A stretch of 64,000 bases of DNA from Hyaloperonospora brassicae (GCA_947650285.1 CANTFL010000086.1:682001-746000), one strand, 5' to 3'. Positions 20,164 through 30,449 are shown, numbered from the stretch's first letter. A program made the numbers and translations. Notes: generated by a model from the letters alone, not told the origin.

Positions 20164-21261
20164 ATGCACTTGTACTTCACCGTGCTCGTGGCTAGTGTCA
20201 CAACTTTGACAAGCACCGAATGTCGTGTGGTGGCGTCTGGTCTTCGTGCCACGAACACTACGCACCTAGCTTTGGTTTCGGCTACCGATAAGCACGACAC
20301 CGTTCTCACCGAAACAAGTCCTCGAGCACCGGACACAATGGACGGTGAAGAAAGGGTGATTATTACGGAGATCGAGAGCGAGCTTCCTGCGGAGGTCGAG
20401 AGCGTGCTTCCTGCGGAGATCGAGAGCGTGGTTGAATACGGCGAAGATTTCTTCGGCATCGCCCATCCGACGCAGTCTGTGACGCCGCTTTCCACAGTTC
20501 TCAGCAGTGAAAGAGTCGTGTGGCTTGAGCAAAGCCGAGTGGGCAAGATATATCCGGGGCGCGGAGAGAAGAGAATTCTTACGGTAGACGATTTGTCAGA
20601 TTTTTTTGAACGGTTTCACTCGTTCGAAGCAGATGTAGAAAGCAGGAAACTTTCTGTTTCCGAAGGCATTAATAAGTACGGAGAAGACGTTGCGGCAAGT
20701 TACATAGGGGGACGTGCACTAGTCGATGACAAGAGAGAGAAACATGACAGCTTTATACAGCATATGGTCGAACAATTACTTCAGCACTGGCGGAAGCAGA
20801 GAAAACTTCCCGACGATGTCCTCAGGTCGCTAAAGGTTCCTACCGACTCTTTCGAAGCCAATATTTCCTACATGCTAAAGGCGCTGGAGCGCTATATCGA
20901 GTTAGCCAACAATTTTTTTGCGTCACATAGACCCGTTGACAGCGCGATACGGACGTATTGGACCCTATTTCAGGTGCTCTTGGAGGACATGGGCGACGCA
21001 GTTCTATCCAGGGTGTTGTATCGTACGAACAGAGACCGTCGTTCGGACCGAGACGAGGCGTTGTGGGCAGAGATGATGGATGATTGGAGGAGAAGGAATT
21101 TGAAGGCCGACGACTTGGTCACAATGCTGGAACTCGACAACACAGCGAGTCAGTCTTATGACGTCGACGTGGCGATATACGAGATATACACAGGGACAAA
21201 GTTTGTAGATCGCCCGAAGCGATTGGAGAAGCCGATAGACAAGAAAAAGACACTCGTATAG
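20164..21261 (+). CDS. Candidate secreted RXLR-like effector with EER motif and WY-like C-terminus
   Basis: 365 codons from the ATG at 20164. The frame is open further upstream, but only this Met gives a signal peptide (MHLYFTVLVASVTTLTSTEC). SGLR follows at residues 25-28, where RXLR or variants such as GKLR stand in oomycete effectors, and EER at 62-64, at the usual distance. Residues ~68-90 hold an imperfect 8-residue repeat (ESELPAEV, ESVLPAEI). The C-terminal part (LWAEMMDDWRRRNLKADDLV, LELD, YEIYTGTKF) resembles a WY/LWY helical unit. Such proteins are secreted and act in or on the host plant; the host target is unknown. No intron is needed. The RXLR match is degenerate, so the class assignment rests on the combination of signals. 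Confidence 0.65.
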   Translation: MHLYFTVLVASVTTLTSTECRVVASGLRATNTTHLALVSATDKHDTVLTETSPRAPDTMDGEERVIITEIESELPAEVESVLPAEIESVVEYGEDFFGIAHPTQSVTPLSTVLSSERVVWLEQSRVGKIYPGRGEKRILTVDDLSDFFERFHSFEADVESRKLSVSEGINKYGEDVAASYIGGRALVDDKREKHDSFIQHMVEQLLQHWRKQRKLPDDVLRSLKVPTDSFEANISYMLKALERYIELANNFFASHRPVDSAIRTYWTLFQVLLEDMGDAVLSRVLYRTNRDRRSDRDEALWAEMMDDWRRRNLKADDLVTMLELDNTASQSYDVDVAIYEIYTGTKFVDRPKRLEKPIDKKKTLV

Positions 21262-22701
21262 TTGCTGCGGCGGGAACGAAAGATGCGACTGAAGAAAAAA
21301 GAATGAGAATCTTTGGCGCGTTTGGTGACGGGATGGTAAATGTGGCTAAGGTTGCAATGCTCGCATGCTTGGCGTTTCCTAGCAGCCATAATGTTGGCAA
21401 TTGTGCAGGCCTGAGGATGACATTTGGACGCGTCGCTACTGCGTGGGAAGAGGAGAAAGGTAAGTCGGTCTATCTGCTTGGACAAAGATGTCAGCCTCGA
21501 ATCCAATGAGGGACTAACAGTGTGCGGTTTTGATATGTCCACCACAATTATGCAGAGACGAGATGGATCGAAAGACGCCGTCGCGTTGCTGTCGAGTCGA
21601 GGTGCCACCACCGCGGCACAGAAGTAGCAGAAGGTGTTAACTTTTCGATACGATGCATTTGTCCACGTCATCTACGACGAGAAGCGTCGTCCGTCATGCA
21701 ATATAATCGCTCTGTGGCGTCGAACCCATTACGGTCAGGCTTGTGGAATCGGTCTGCCACACGCATGTAATCAGCGCACTCCATCTGGTAGCGATGTCGC
21801 AACTGTAGCAATCTTTAGATCTCGCGTTGCATTCCGTCCCTCTTGCTTGATGGGAACTGTAACTCGTTGTGAGTGCCGTATTGCATTCTTACATCGTAGA
21901 ACGTACGTTGCTATCACTGTCGCCGTTTGCAAATGTCAAGAAGCGGACAAATTGACTCACGGGTGGAACACCCTTGACAAAGCTGCTCTCTATTTGCCGC
22001 TCACTGCTTTTCATCGATGGTTGAACACCTCCAACCGTATACACGACCAATGTGACGCCTTTTATTGGGAGAATGCCGAACCGAATCATAGCGTATACGT
22101 TCACCCGTTCAGGCGGGAGATACACTTTGGCACAACGACATCGTTCACACAATGTCACGGATGTCATGCGACCGTACAGTATGCTCAAACATCAGACGTA
22201 TTTGACACCGTGCGCAACAGCTTAGCATAGTCGTGGTCCCAAGCCGTCAAGTGTATCACCGTGAGTTGGTACTACTCAGGTATACAACTTGCAGCATGAC
22301 CGCCGATCCAGAGATAGAAACTCCGTGGCGCTCTATTCGTTTGTCTTTTCAGTTCGTGCTCGAGGCGCGATTCGAGGCCTGCTCGAGTAAAAAAGGAGAA
22401 GTCGAGAGTTCGTGCAAATAAGTGCTGGGTAACTGACCACTTCCACGACTTGTGGCATATTGCACGATCACCTGCTGTATTCATGTTAGCACTCTCGTTG
22501 ACAGCATTCTGTCCGTAAGCGTCGTGCATGTCGCTACCGTCAACATCACAATCTAGCTGTCCAAAACTAAAAGCCCGAGTGTCCGCCTTGTGTTCACACG
22601 TACGCCGACACGAAGTAGCGATCGCCAGGCTTAAAAAGGCACTCATCAAGCCCATCTCGTCATCAGCAATGCGGCCGTCAGCACAGCATATTGGATATGA
22701 C
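21262..22701. other. Intergenic, no gene supported
   Basis: Overlapping ORFs on both strands (up to 198 codons, 21634-22230 plus) show no motifs and no consistent frame. A short ORF at 21303-21509 has a hydrophobic start but nothing else recognisable. Confidence 0.45.
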
Positions 22702-23407
22702 TCAGTGTAAGTCATCGATCACATCTTCCGATGACACGTTCACGTTGTCCTTGACATCATCATTCGCCTCACTGAAAAAGTCTTGCTTGACGATGTCGCT
22801 GACGGGGACCCGTTTCCCCGTGAGTGGGATCTCGACATGAGGCGGGTACATCCAAACAGCCACAACCAGCGGTCGCATCGGCAGAGGACGAAACTTTCCT
22901 GTCGCTGCGGCACTACCGAGCGTCGTGTGTCGCTCCGACGACTCAGATCCGCCACGGGCGCTTCGAAAACGCTGCAAGACGCTATGAAGACCCGACTCGT
23001 CCGACACGTGCCACTGAACCGTCACGTCTGGGAGCTCGAGCGTCTGCGTGACATCTTTGCTCTTGCTCTTGACGAGCTGCTCCACTTGTCGTGGACCGTC
23101 GTCCATCGCCTGAACGAGCGCTTGAAACGATTCACACCTGCCCAGTACCTCCAGCAACCGCTGGCCGCCACGTGCGTCAGTTCGTTCCGTCCATCAGTCG
23201 GGAGCATCAAACAGTATAACAGTGCGAAAGTGCGTCCGCCCGTCCAACTCGACTCACCTCTACGCTTCGCGCTCCGGCAGTCCCGTCGTGGCCATTGAAG
23301 TGGCTCAAGTCCTGCTCTCGCACGTGCACGTGCAGCGTCAACGCCTGCAGCCGCTTGGTCCGACCACGACGAGCCTTGAGCACGAACAGATTGCGTCCGC
23401 GCAACAT
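22702..23407 (-). CDS. Unknown two-exon gene
   Basis: Exon 1 23258-23407 starts at an ATG (MLRGRNLFVLKARRGRTKRL). Donor GTGAGT at 23257 and acceptor CAG at 23161-23163 remove 97 bp. Exon 2 is 23160-22702, giving 202 residues. Joining places ARSVE next to RLLEVLGRCESFQALVQAMDDG without a shift. The N-terminal part (strand-like LFVLKARRG, ending in a C-terminal helix QALVQAM) has the look of a small PH-type module, but this is a guess. The C-terminus is acidic (FFSEANDDVKDNVNVSSEDVIDD). The gene is head to head with the ENT gene, and its frame stays open upstream into that gene, so the start is uncertain. Confidence 0.4.
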
Positions 23408-23518
23408 AGTGCCGCGCTTGCAGTGTTGCGCCAACGGCTGTCGGGGCGTCGGACTCAGCCGACAAGCAGCTCCACGAGCGCAGTCATTGGCCCAAATGCT
23501 GTCGCCGCTACCTCGTAC

Positions 23519-24775
23519 GGCGACGACGTCCCGCCCGAAGACCGGCGCGCCGTCAATGGCTCGCGCGAAGAAGCTCAGGCGTGCTGGCTCTTTGCTCTCG
23601 TCGGCGTGGGCTACCTCTTTCCCTTCTCCGCGCTCACGCAGCCCGTGGACTACTGGACACTGATCTTTCCCGACTATACATTGAGTTCGCCCTCACGTGC
23701 ACCTTTATGGGTACAAACCTGCTCGTTCTCGGCGCGATCGTCCTCTTGTTGCGTCGCCCGCAGTACACACGACGCATTGTCGGTGGCTTCATGGGCCAAA
23801 TACTCGTCTTGACGTTCGTGCCGACGTCGTCTTTCTTCCTCTCGTCCGAAAACGCCAGCACCGTTGCTCTTCTCAGTGCCACAGCCATCGCGTCCATTGC
23901 AACGGCGTTCATTGACAGCTCGACGATTGCGCTCGTGTCGCACTATCCCCGACGAGTACAGGAGAGTTTTCAGTTAGGCGTTGGCCTTAGCACGCTCATC
24001 GGGAGTTTCTATCGAGACGCGACGAAACTCATCTTTTCAGCTGATCGACTGCTGCTCTCGTCGCTCATTTACTTCTACGCTGGAGCACTCAACATCGCGC
24101 TCTGTATCGGGGCCTTCTACATGGTCATGAAGCTCGAGATCTCGCACAAGTACCTGCTGCGCAAGTCGGACACTGGTGTGGAGCTCACGGATCGGTCGCC
24201 GCTCGTGAAGAACAAGCGGCAGTCAGGTGGGAGTGACCCGCTTCATTTCCCTGGACTCGCACCGACGAGGTGGACTGTTTTGAAGAAGGTGTGGCACTTG
24301 GAAATGCTGATACTGGTGGTTTTTCCTTGCCAGTTTGTCAGTCTGGCCGCCGCTAATCACCGAGATCAAGACGTATGGTTTCCCGTCGCTTCAGAAGAGT
24401 GGATGGTGGTCGCTGATCCTGCTCACGTCCTTCTCGATCAGCGACTGCGCTGGACGTTTCATTGTAAATCATCGCTTTGGTCTCACGCCGAGCAACGTGT
24501 GGATTCCGATCATGGGGCGTTTTGTCCTCGTCCCGATCATTGTTGGCACCGTCAAGGAGTGGTGGCTCCAGAGCGACTTGTGGTCTCTGCTCAGTGTGTC
24601 GGCCCTCGGAGTCGGAAACGGTTATTTAGGCACATTGACGATCATCTTCGTGAGCGAGAGTGTCCACGCTGACGAGCAGCACCTGATCGGTCCCTTTACG
24701 AGCTCCTTTCTGAACTCTGGTCTTGTACTGGGATCGATGGTGGGTCTCATCTTGGAAAGAGTCGTGCTACGATAA
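23519..24775 (+). pseudogene. Equilibrative nucleoside transporter (ENT/SLC29), frameshifted
   Basis: Three frames together give an ENT protein. Frame 1 to ~23676 has WLFALVGVGYLFPFSALTQP and VDYWTLIFPD, the ENT first helix. Frame 2 (~23677-24330) has IEFALTCTFMGTNLLVLGAI, a Ser/Thr-rich middle and VVFPCQFVSL. Frame 3 (to the TAA at 24773-24775) has WPPLITEIKTYGFP, ISDCAGRF, GRFVLVPIIV and LGVGNGYLGTL near the end. Hydrophobic helices alternate as in ENTs, which move nucleosides across membranes. The two frame changes (near 23676 and 24332) have no GT-AG intron that restores the frame, and no in-frame ATG precedes the first helix. It is either a pseudogene or carries sequencing indels. Confidence 0.75.
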
Positions 24776-24855
24776 AAGTAGGCGGTCAACGCGATGCGCT
24801 TCGCGCGTCTTGCCATGCCACGTTTGTCCAAACTCGTTCGACGCTTGCCTTCAAG

Positions 24856-25754
24856 CTAACGCTTCGGGTGCTTGATACAGCCTTTCCTCTTTGCAGACTT
24901 GACTCCCTTCTGCAGGACCGGTTGAGGCTCAAAGGTGTACGACTGTCTCTCACCTGCAGTCGCTGCGTCCCAAAAGCGAATGGCTACTGCCTCGAATGTG
25001 TACTGGATGCCGTGGAAGCTGTATGTACCGGATGTGAGACATGCGTCGCTAGCAGCCGATGGCGGATCGACAAGGCTGCTCGACGACTGTGGCATTACCG
25101 CATCAGCAGAAGCTTTATCGCTCGTCACAGTGCACAGCAGCACCGTTTTCTTCACATCAGCTGCTATCCTCGTGAGCGACTGCATCGAATTCCACGACAG
25201 TGCTTCGCCATCGCGTTGCACGTACACGACATATTCCGAGTGAAAGGCCGCAGCCGAGCCACGATACAGCACGTAATGCGCGCCGTAGTTGAGACCAGGC
25301 CGCGGAGTCCAGCCACGGCGACGAAAGTGCTGGTACGTGACAAACATCTGTGTGAACGTCGCGCTCGAACTGATTGAAAGACGAAACACACGGCACAAAG
25401 CAAAGTCGTTGTCAGAGCGGGACGCGTCAGATATACAGAGCAGTCGTTGCACGCTGACCGCTCGAATCGTTGCCACACGTCTTGCAGCACATGTTCACCA
25501 GCTGACAAAACGGCGTCCATTGCCATGATGTAGTAGAACTCAGGCAGCGTCAAGCGACGTCGTTTCGTCGCGTTTTCCAGAGCGCCCATTGATCCGGTCG
25601 CGCGCGGCCCTTGCGGTCCATCTCCACTCGTTTCGAACGTCACCGGTGCGACCCCGAACCCGTTCTGCTGCATGTCAGTCCACCACGCCGCGTCCGTGCC
25701 ATCCAACGTCACCTCCACGTCACGTCCGCCCGGGAGCATCTTCCACGCTACCAT
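24856..25754 (-). CDS. TSEN2: tRNA-splicing endonuclease catalytic subunit SEN2
   Basis: Exon 1 25459-25754 (ATG at 25754), intron 25370-25458 (donor GTCAGC, acceptor CAATCAG, 89 bp), exon 2 24856-25369; 269 residues. The splice joins VWQRFER to SSATFTQMFVTYQHFRRRGW, with the spacing SEN2 proteins have. The C-terminal nuclease fold shows the three catalytic residues of the family: Tyr127 in GLNYGAH, His142 in FHSEYVVYV, and Lys172/173 in DVKKTVLL. The N-terminal domain has LTLPEFYYIMAMDAVL. The enzyme cuts introns from pre-tRNAs, in complex with SEN34, SEN15 and SEN54. The donor is GTCAGC, not the usual GTRNGT. The gene ends 81 bp from the convergent ENT gene and is divergent from cyclin L. 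Confidence 0.85.
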
Positions 25755-25886
25755 GAAAGTTCGCAATCGAATCGTGTCCCATGTGGCAAACCTTATCGTT
25801 TCGACGCCTCGAACGTGTTACTTCACGCAAAAGTCGCTCTTCGCGCCGATCGTTACTTTTCTGATTCGCAGTGCCACAATCGGGTG
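25755..25886. promoter_or_regulatory. 132-bp divergent promoter between SEN2 and cyclin L
   Basis: Only 132 bp lie between the two start codons, so 5' UTRs and promoters must overlap. No TATA box or initiator can be assigned by eye. Confidence 0.5.
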
Positions 25887-27143
25887 ATGGTCGCGACTGC
25901 AGGCCACAAGACGTGTCGACCGGTGGCGGTGGACGTCGTGCTGCCCACGTCAACGCTCGCGCGCTCGCCGTCGCTTGACGGTGGCGTCTACCCCGCCATC
26001 GAGCGCTTGCACCGCTCGTTTGGTTGCGAACTGATCCAGGAAGCGGGCATTCTTTTGCGTCTCCCGCAGGTGGTGATGGCCACAGCGCAGACGCTGCTCC
26101 ACCGTTTCTACTACCGCAAATCGCTGCGCCAGTTTGACGCTTTCCGCGTCGCAGTGAGCTGTTTTTTTCTGGCTGCGAAGGTGGAAGAAGCGCCCAAGCG
26201 CATCGACGACGTCGTCCGCGTCTTCTACGCGACGTTCCGACGGCGCAAGTGGAAGCGCGCGACTGTGACGCAGTAGCTCATCGACGTGGACAGTGCGACG
26301 TTCCGCCAGTGGTGCTCGTGGCTCATCATTGTGGAGCGCCAGGTGCTCATCGACGTGGGCTTTAGCATCGACGAGGTCACGGCACACCCGCACAAGTACG
26401 TGCTGTATTACGTGAAAGTGCTGGACGGCAGCCCGGAGCTCGCGCGACAGGCTTGGGGCTTCATCAACGACAGCTTGCGACGCGATCTCTGTGTGCGATA
26501 CAAAATCCGAGTCACTCCCTGTGCAGCGATCTTCTTAGCTAGTCGGTTCCAGAAAGTGGCGTTGCCGGAGGACCACCCGCCGTGGTACTCGTTGTTTGAC
26601 GTGGAGAAGACACAGCTGTATGCTGTGAGTGTGGCGATCATGGAGCTGTACAAGCAGGAGAAGATCGAGTGGCTCGAACCGCTAACAGAGACGAATCCGT
26701 ATGCTGTCGATGAGTGTCCGGTGGTAAAAGATGTGCCAGGTCAAGAGCAAGAGAAGGTTGAGCGCGGAGTTGACAAGGACAAGGAAACGTCAGCTGCGAA
26801 ACAAGCAAGTGCAGGTGCGCCAGTACTTGCTACGAGTGACGGTTTACCAACGACAAAGGCACCTTCCGCGAGAGCTCGTGGACGACGCAGCTGGTGGGAC
26901 GATGGGCGGACGAGTGCTCGGAGTTGCCGCAGTCGAAGCTGCCGACGCTCGAGCAGCAACTCCGACGGACGAGAGCCTGAGATAGCCAGACGTTCGCGGA
27001 GCTACGAAAGGAGACGCAGTCACAGTCGATCGTCGGACCGCTTGAGTAGTAGGCGAAGGCTTAGACGACTTCGCAGCCCGAGCGATAGGTGCAGTCGTAG
27101 TCGAAGCTCTGGACGTTTTAAACGTCGTCGAGTTCGGTCGTAG
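25887..27143 (+). CDS. CCNL: Cyclin L with RS-rich tail; in-frame TAG at 26274
   Basis: 419 codons from ATG 25887. The first cyclin box spans ~residues 35-125 (LIQEAGILLRLPQVVMATAQ, RFYYRKSLRQFD, CFFLAAKVEEAPKRIDDV). It continues past one TAG in the same frame to the second box (ERQVLIDVGFSIDEVTAHPH, LDGSPELARQAWGFINDSL, FLASRFQKVALPE). The tail (~residues 330-418) is Arg/Ser-rich, as in cyclin L, which partners CDK11-type kinases in pre-mRNA splicing and sits in nuclear speckles. The TAG lies in the linker after FRRRKWKRATVTQ. No intron removes it, and a single C-to-T change of CAG would create it. It may be a sequencing error, a polymorphism, readthrough, or an inactive allele. Confidence 0.8.
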
Positions 27144-27639
27144 TCAGGACTCATTGCTGCTCTGGGCTTGGGACAATGACCGACAGACATCACGAGCGAC
27201 TTCGACGAGTGTACGTAGAAATGCCGGTGCACACCAACGACGCGAGCCACAAAGCCGAGCTACTGTTACAGTGCGGACAGGAATGATATAGCCACCCATG
27301 TTTTTTACAATATTGAAGCAAGTAACCCGAGTCTTAAAAACAGAAATACACGAACACGTACCCCTTTAAACGGTGAATATGACTGCTCTTTTTCTAGAAT
27401 TCCGACTGTTTGATCATATGTTATGATGCTGAATATGAAAAATGTATGCCAATGATGATATAGCCAACAAAAGAAAAACTGATTATCTTCTCGACCTTAG
27501 CGTTGCTGGGAGTCCCTAATATCTAGTTAATGTTGTAACCCGATTTTTTTGCACTTCCACGCACCTATTGTGCATCGAATTGGCAAGCTTCTGGAGGTAA
27601 GCGGAGCCAATTTCTGTACAGCACTTTAAAATGCACTCG
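27144..27639. other. AT-rich intergenic stretch
   Basis: Downstream of cyclin L. No ORF or repeat worth naming; it probably includes the cyclin L 3' UTR and polyadenylation site. Confidence 0.4.
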
Positions 27640-28015
27640 ATCAGCTCAGTTCGCTACCCAAAATGACCGCCTGTTCTTATATACGGCCCTGGCAAGCACC
27701 CCCCATAAGTTTCCAATCGGGTTCAAGTCCGGCAAATTCGCTGGCCAGTCGATAACTGACAAATTATGGCCCGCAAACCACGCCTTTGTATACCGAGATT
27801 GGTGAACCGACGCGTTATCCTGCTGAAAAGTCAGTCCATCACCACCCAGCTCGTTCAAAAAAAGGCACTAGATAGATTTCCAGCGTACTAACGTACTTTT
27901 CGCTGATTTGTTTCCGCTCTAACAAAGCCAACATGCTTGTCTTAGCGCATCCAAAGGCACCCTAAATAATACCCGAGCCACCTTCGGATTCGCGAGTCAT
28001 AAAACCTGTTCTTCT
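27640..28015 (-). pseudogene. Tc1/mariner transposase, C-terminal part
   Basis: Minus strand. Upstream part: EGGSGII, stop, GAFGCAKTSMLALLERKQ, EKYVSTLEIYLVPFF. Then, after a shift at a T run near 27860, NELGGDGLTFQQDNASVHQS (second catalytic Asp) and DWPANLPDLNPIGNLWGVLA (third acidic box, with Gly where Glu is usual in NPIENLW). An 18-residue remnant continues at 30140-30197, so the gene was split by the insertion at 28020-30139. Confidence 0.8.
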
Positions 28016-28380
28016 ATGAGTAAATCTCAAAATCAGTACCACAAATGTACAAAAGGTCCAAAACCAGTACTATACTCAACTCAAGTTTAAAAAATACATT
28101 AAATAGTGTTAACCACATTATACTTAACTGCAAGATGGAATAAGAAACTGCTTGATTGCTAGGGATAGGCAAGGCGGCAGCAAATAAATTAGACAATGGC
28201 AGGAAGTTAGGCTGGAAGTGAGGCAACAAGTAAAGTAATTATACATGTTTGGCCCTTTTGCGCTTGGTGTTTACTTACTAAATATCTACCAGCTACCATC
28301 GTGCCTCTGAAATCGTCATGTTTTGCAGCGATAGCAGCCTGAAATTCCGCATCCGACCAAGCTTTCACTTGTGGACCAGC

Positions 28381-28533
28381 AAGGATCGTTCAACCTCAAC
28401 AACTGGGGTGGCAACGGTGGTCAGGGCGGTGCGCCTGGGCTCGGCGGTTTACTGGACCAGACCCTGTTGAAGGCTTCGGTGCTGGAAAGCGCGGAGTTTT
28501 CAAGAACGTATGGGGCCCTGTGGGTCTGACCAC
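28381..28533 (+). pseudogene. Short coding-like G-rich fragment inside the TIR element
   Basis: One frame reads QGSFNLNNWGGNGGQG and then APGLGGLLDQTLLKASVLES and ends at a TGA. Its composition differs from the AT-rich surroundings, so it may be captured host or element coding DNA. The source is unknown. Confidence 0.35.
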
Positions 28534-28569
28534 GCCCGTAATCTCGCACCTGCTCCGACTGGAGCTAAC

Positions 28570-29115
28570 ATACCTGTGAGCACTGGCCCATTGAAACGGG
28601 GTTACACGTCGACTGATAGTCGACAATAGGTGTGGTACACACAAGGGATGAGATTCCCTTTATCGTAATATTAGAACACAGCATCAATTGTTGAAGACTG
28701 ATGTCTGTCAACCATTGATTACGAGATCTTCTGAGAGGTTTATTTAGTAAATTAGCGAGTAGGTTAATACCGTTTTTCTAAGGTGTTCTTTTAGGTTAAA
28801 AGAAGAAATAAAATTCAGTTCCCATTTTGATCCGATGGACACGTGCCTCTTTGAGGCGTCTTGTGATCGTTGAGGAGATAGCAACGCCTTGTTAAGGCAG
28901 CTACTCCTTGTGCACTCAGTGTGTTTGATTCTTTGAATCGTTAGGTCCCCCTAGAACAGGGACCGTAAGCTCTCTGAGCTTATTGACTCTTTGAGTCGGG
29001 TTCTTTGAACCAAACCTTAGCTCTAGGAGCTGTTGACTCTTTGAGTCGGGTTCGTAGAATCAAAGTTGCTCATTGAGCGTTAATTCTTCCTCTGACTTAA
29101 GGAGCTGTGTAGCTC
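28570..29115 (+). repeat. Hairpin-rich relict LTR-like block inside the TIR element
   Basis: Contains a run of short perfect stems, several with a TTT loop: GCCTC-TTT-GAGGC, GATTC-TTT-GAATC, GACTC-TTT-GAGTC (twice), GGTTC-TTT-GAACC; also GTCGACT-GAT-AGTCGAC, GGTCCC/GGGACC and GCCTT-GTT-AAGGC. The texture is the same as in element B's LTRs but the sequence is different, so this is probably a relict LTR of a related family. Confidence 0.5.
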
Positions 29116-29125
29116 CGCTACACCT

Positions 29126-29454
29126 ATCCAATGATCAAACAAGATGTCCATGGTATCTACATGGGAAAAGGTGGCTACAGTACGCACCCACCTTGTGCCG
29201 CTACAGGCGGCCAGAGACCGTATCCTCCCCAGTCTTCCCAACAAATACCGCAGCAAGAGTACGCTAGCCCGAGCAACTACGAGAAAGACTAGCCCTCGAG
29301 TGATGACGAAGCGAATGGCACCGTCGACGAGCGGCAGAATTTCACTTCAGCTATCTTTGGTGGTATTCCCGTTAAACTGACCCCAATTCCTGAGGCTCGA
29401 CGCGTCGAGCCGAACGCACGCTACACAATTACTGCTACCCTTCAAACAAGTTGT
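29126..29454 (+). pseudogene. Captured coding-like sequence inside the TIR element
   Basis: One plus-strand frame is readable with a single TAG: YPMIKQDVHGIYMGKGGY, a Pro/Gln-rich stretch (PYPPQSSQQIPQQEYASPSN), TAG at ~29290, then FTSAIFGGIPVKLTPIPEAR and VEPNARYTITA. Further coding-like text (LERPPPPAPDSSSPRLPRSS; KLFGMDPPPSPARITEG) continues in other frames to ~29810. This looks like a degraded host exon carried by the element; the parent gene was not recognised. Confidence 0.45.
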
Positions 29455-30139
29455 AGCTCCACGCGTCGTACAACGAGCTGGAGCGACCACCACCACCGGC
29501 ACCAGATTCATCCAGCCCAAGACTCCCCAGATCGAGTGCGCCTTCGCAACAACATCGCGCGAAGGTCAAAATGGGTCTGCTCAGTGTCTCAATTAGCGCG
29601 TCCGACGCTCCACGAGGCCTCTTTGCGGTCCAGTAGCCAATCTCGCCACTAGAGCACCACCACCAGCGGCCAATGGCAATTCTAAAGCCGAAACAAAAGC
29701 AACAGCCAGAGATAAATGCAAAACTCTTTGGAATGGACCCACCGCCTTCACCCGCGCGCATTACCGAAGGCATCTCGCCAGCTGCTTCTATCGATCCTTT
29801 TACAGTATGATGCCAACCTTAATTAAGGCTGCAAAACAAGACGATTTCAGAGAGGCAGGATGGTAGCTGGTAGATATTTAGTAAGTAAACACCAAGCGCA
29901 AAAGGGTCAAACATGTATAATTACTTTACTTGTTGCCTCACTTCCAGCCTAACTTCCTGCCATTGTCTAATTTATTTGCTGCCGCCTCGCCTATCCCTAG
30001 CAATCAAGCGGTTTCTTATTCCATCTTGCAGTTAAGTATAATGTGGTTAACACTATTTAATGTATTTTTTAAACTTGAGTTGAGTATAGTACTGGTTATG
30101 GGACTTTTGTACATTTGTGGTACTGGTTTTAAAATTTTC

Positions 30140-30197
30140 TATATTCTATACCTAAATCGTAAAAATAGCCTTGCAGTCCACCTGATTCATCCAGACT
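30140..30197 (-). pseudogene. Tc1/mariner transposase remnant, upstream piece
   Basis: The minus strand encodes FSLDESGGLQGYFYDLG, which fits the Tc1 block before the one at 28008 (typical wording LDGPDG, then YYxHDLR). It lies between the TIR element and a relict LTR whose end abuts it at 30198. Confidence 0.5.
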
Positions 30198-30445
30198 AAA
30201 CGTAACGGAGCACGCTTTTTCCAGATGATCGGTACGACCTTGTGTAAATCGAACACAACGCTGCGTCCTCTCGACTTCACGCACACGTGGCGTGACAAAG
30301 TGCGAGGAAGTAGACAGGACTTGAAAGCTTTGTCTGAGGTAATAAGTATCACTGTATCTAATAAAGTAATGTTTATGTAATAAACCTTTTTTGTCTTTGT
30401 CTTGGTCTAACTATACTAAACTGCAATCTCCTATGTAAATTTCTA
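30198..30445 (-). repeat. Relict LTR, reverse copy of the 18389-18587 family
   Basis: The reverse complement aligns with 18400-18587 and, beyond it, with 10355-10383: AGATTGCAGTTTAGTATAG, GACAAAGCTTTCAAGTCC, CTGTCTACTTCCTCGCAC, and the end GCGTGCTCCGTTACG. It directly abuts the inverted-duplication breakpoint at 30450. Confidence 0.65.
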
Positions 30446-30449
30446 ACGA

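Larger units (their letters stand above)
28020..30139. mobile_element. 2.1-kb element with ~310-bp terminal inverted repeats (MULE/foldback-like)
   Basis: 28020-28333 and 29826-30139 are inverted copies of each other (positions add to ~58159), with few differences. The outer ends read roughly AAATCTCAAAATCAGTACC and its inverted partner. It sits inside the Tc1 transposase: outside it both flanks encode parts of that protein. The flanks share TTCTAT (TTCTATGAG and TTCTATATT), perhaps a decayed 9-bp duplication as made by Mutator-like elements. No transposase is encoded inside, so it is non-autonomous. The interior has hairpin-rich LTR-like DNA and coding-like pieces. Confidence 0.75.

Noticed and set aside
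21634..22230. 198-codon plus-strand ORF
   Set aside because: Cys- and His-rich text without a domain, ORFs of similar length on the other strand, no start context or splice support.
23676..24335. ENT frame changes as introns
   Set aside because: No GT-AG pair at either place gives a continuous ENT protein; the needed correction is one or two bases.
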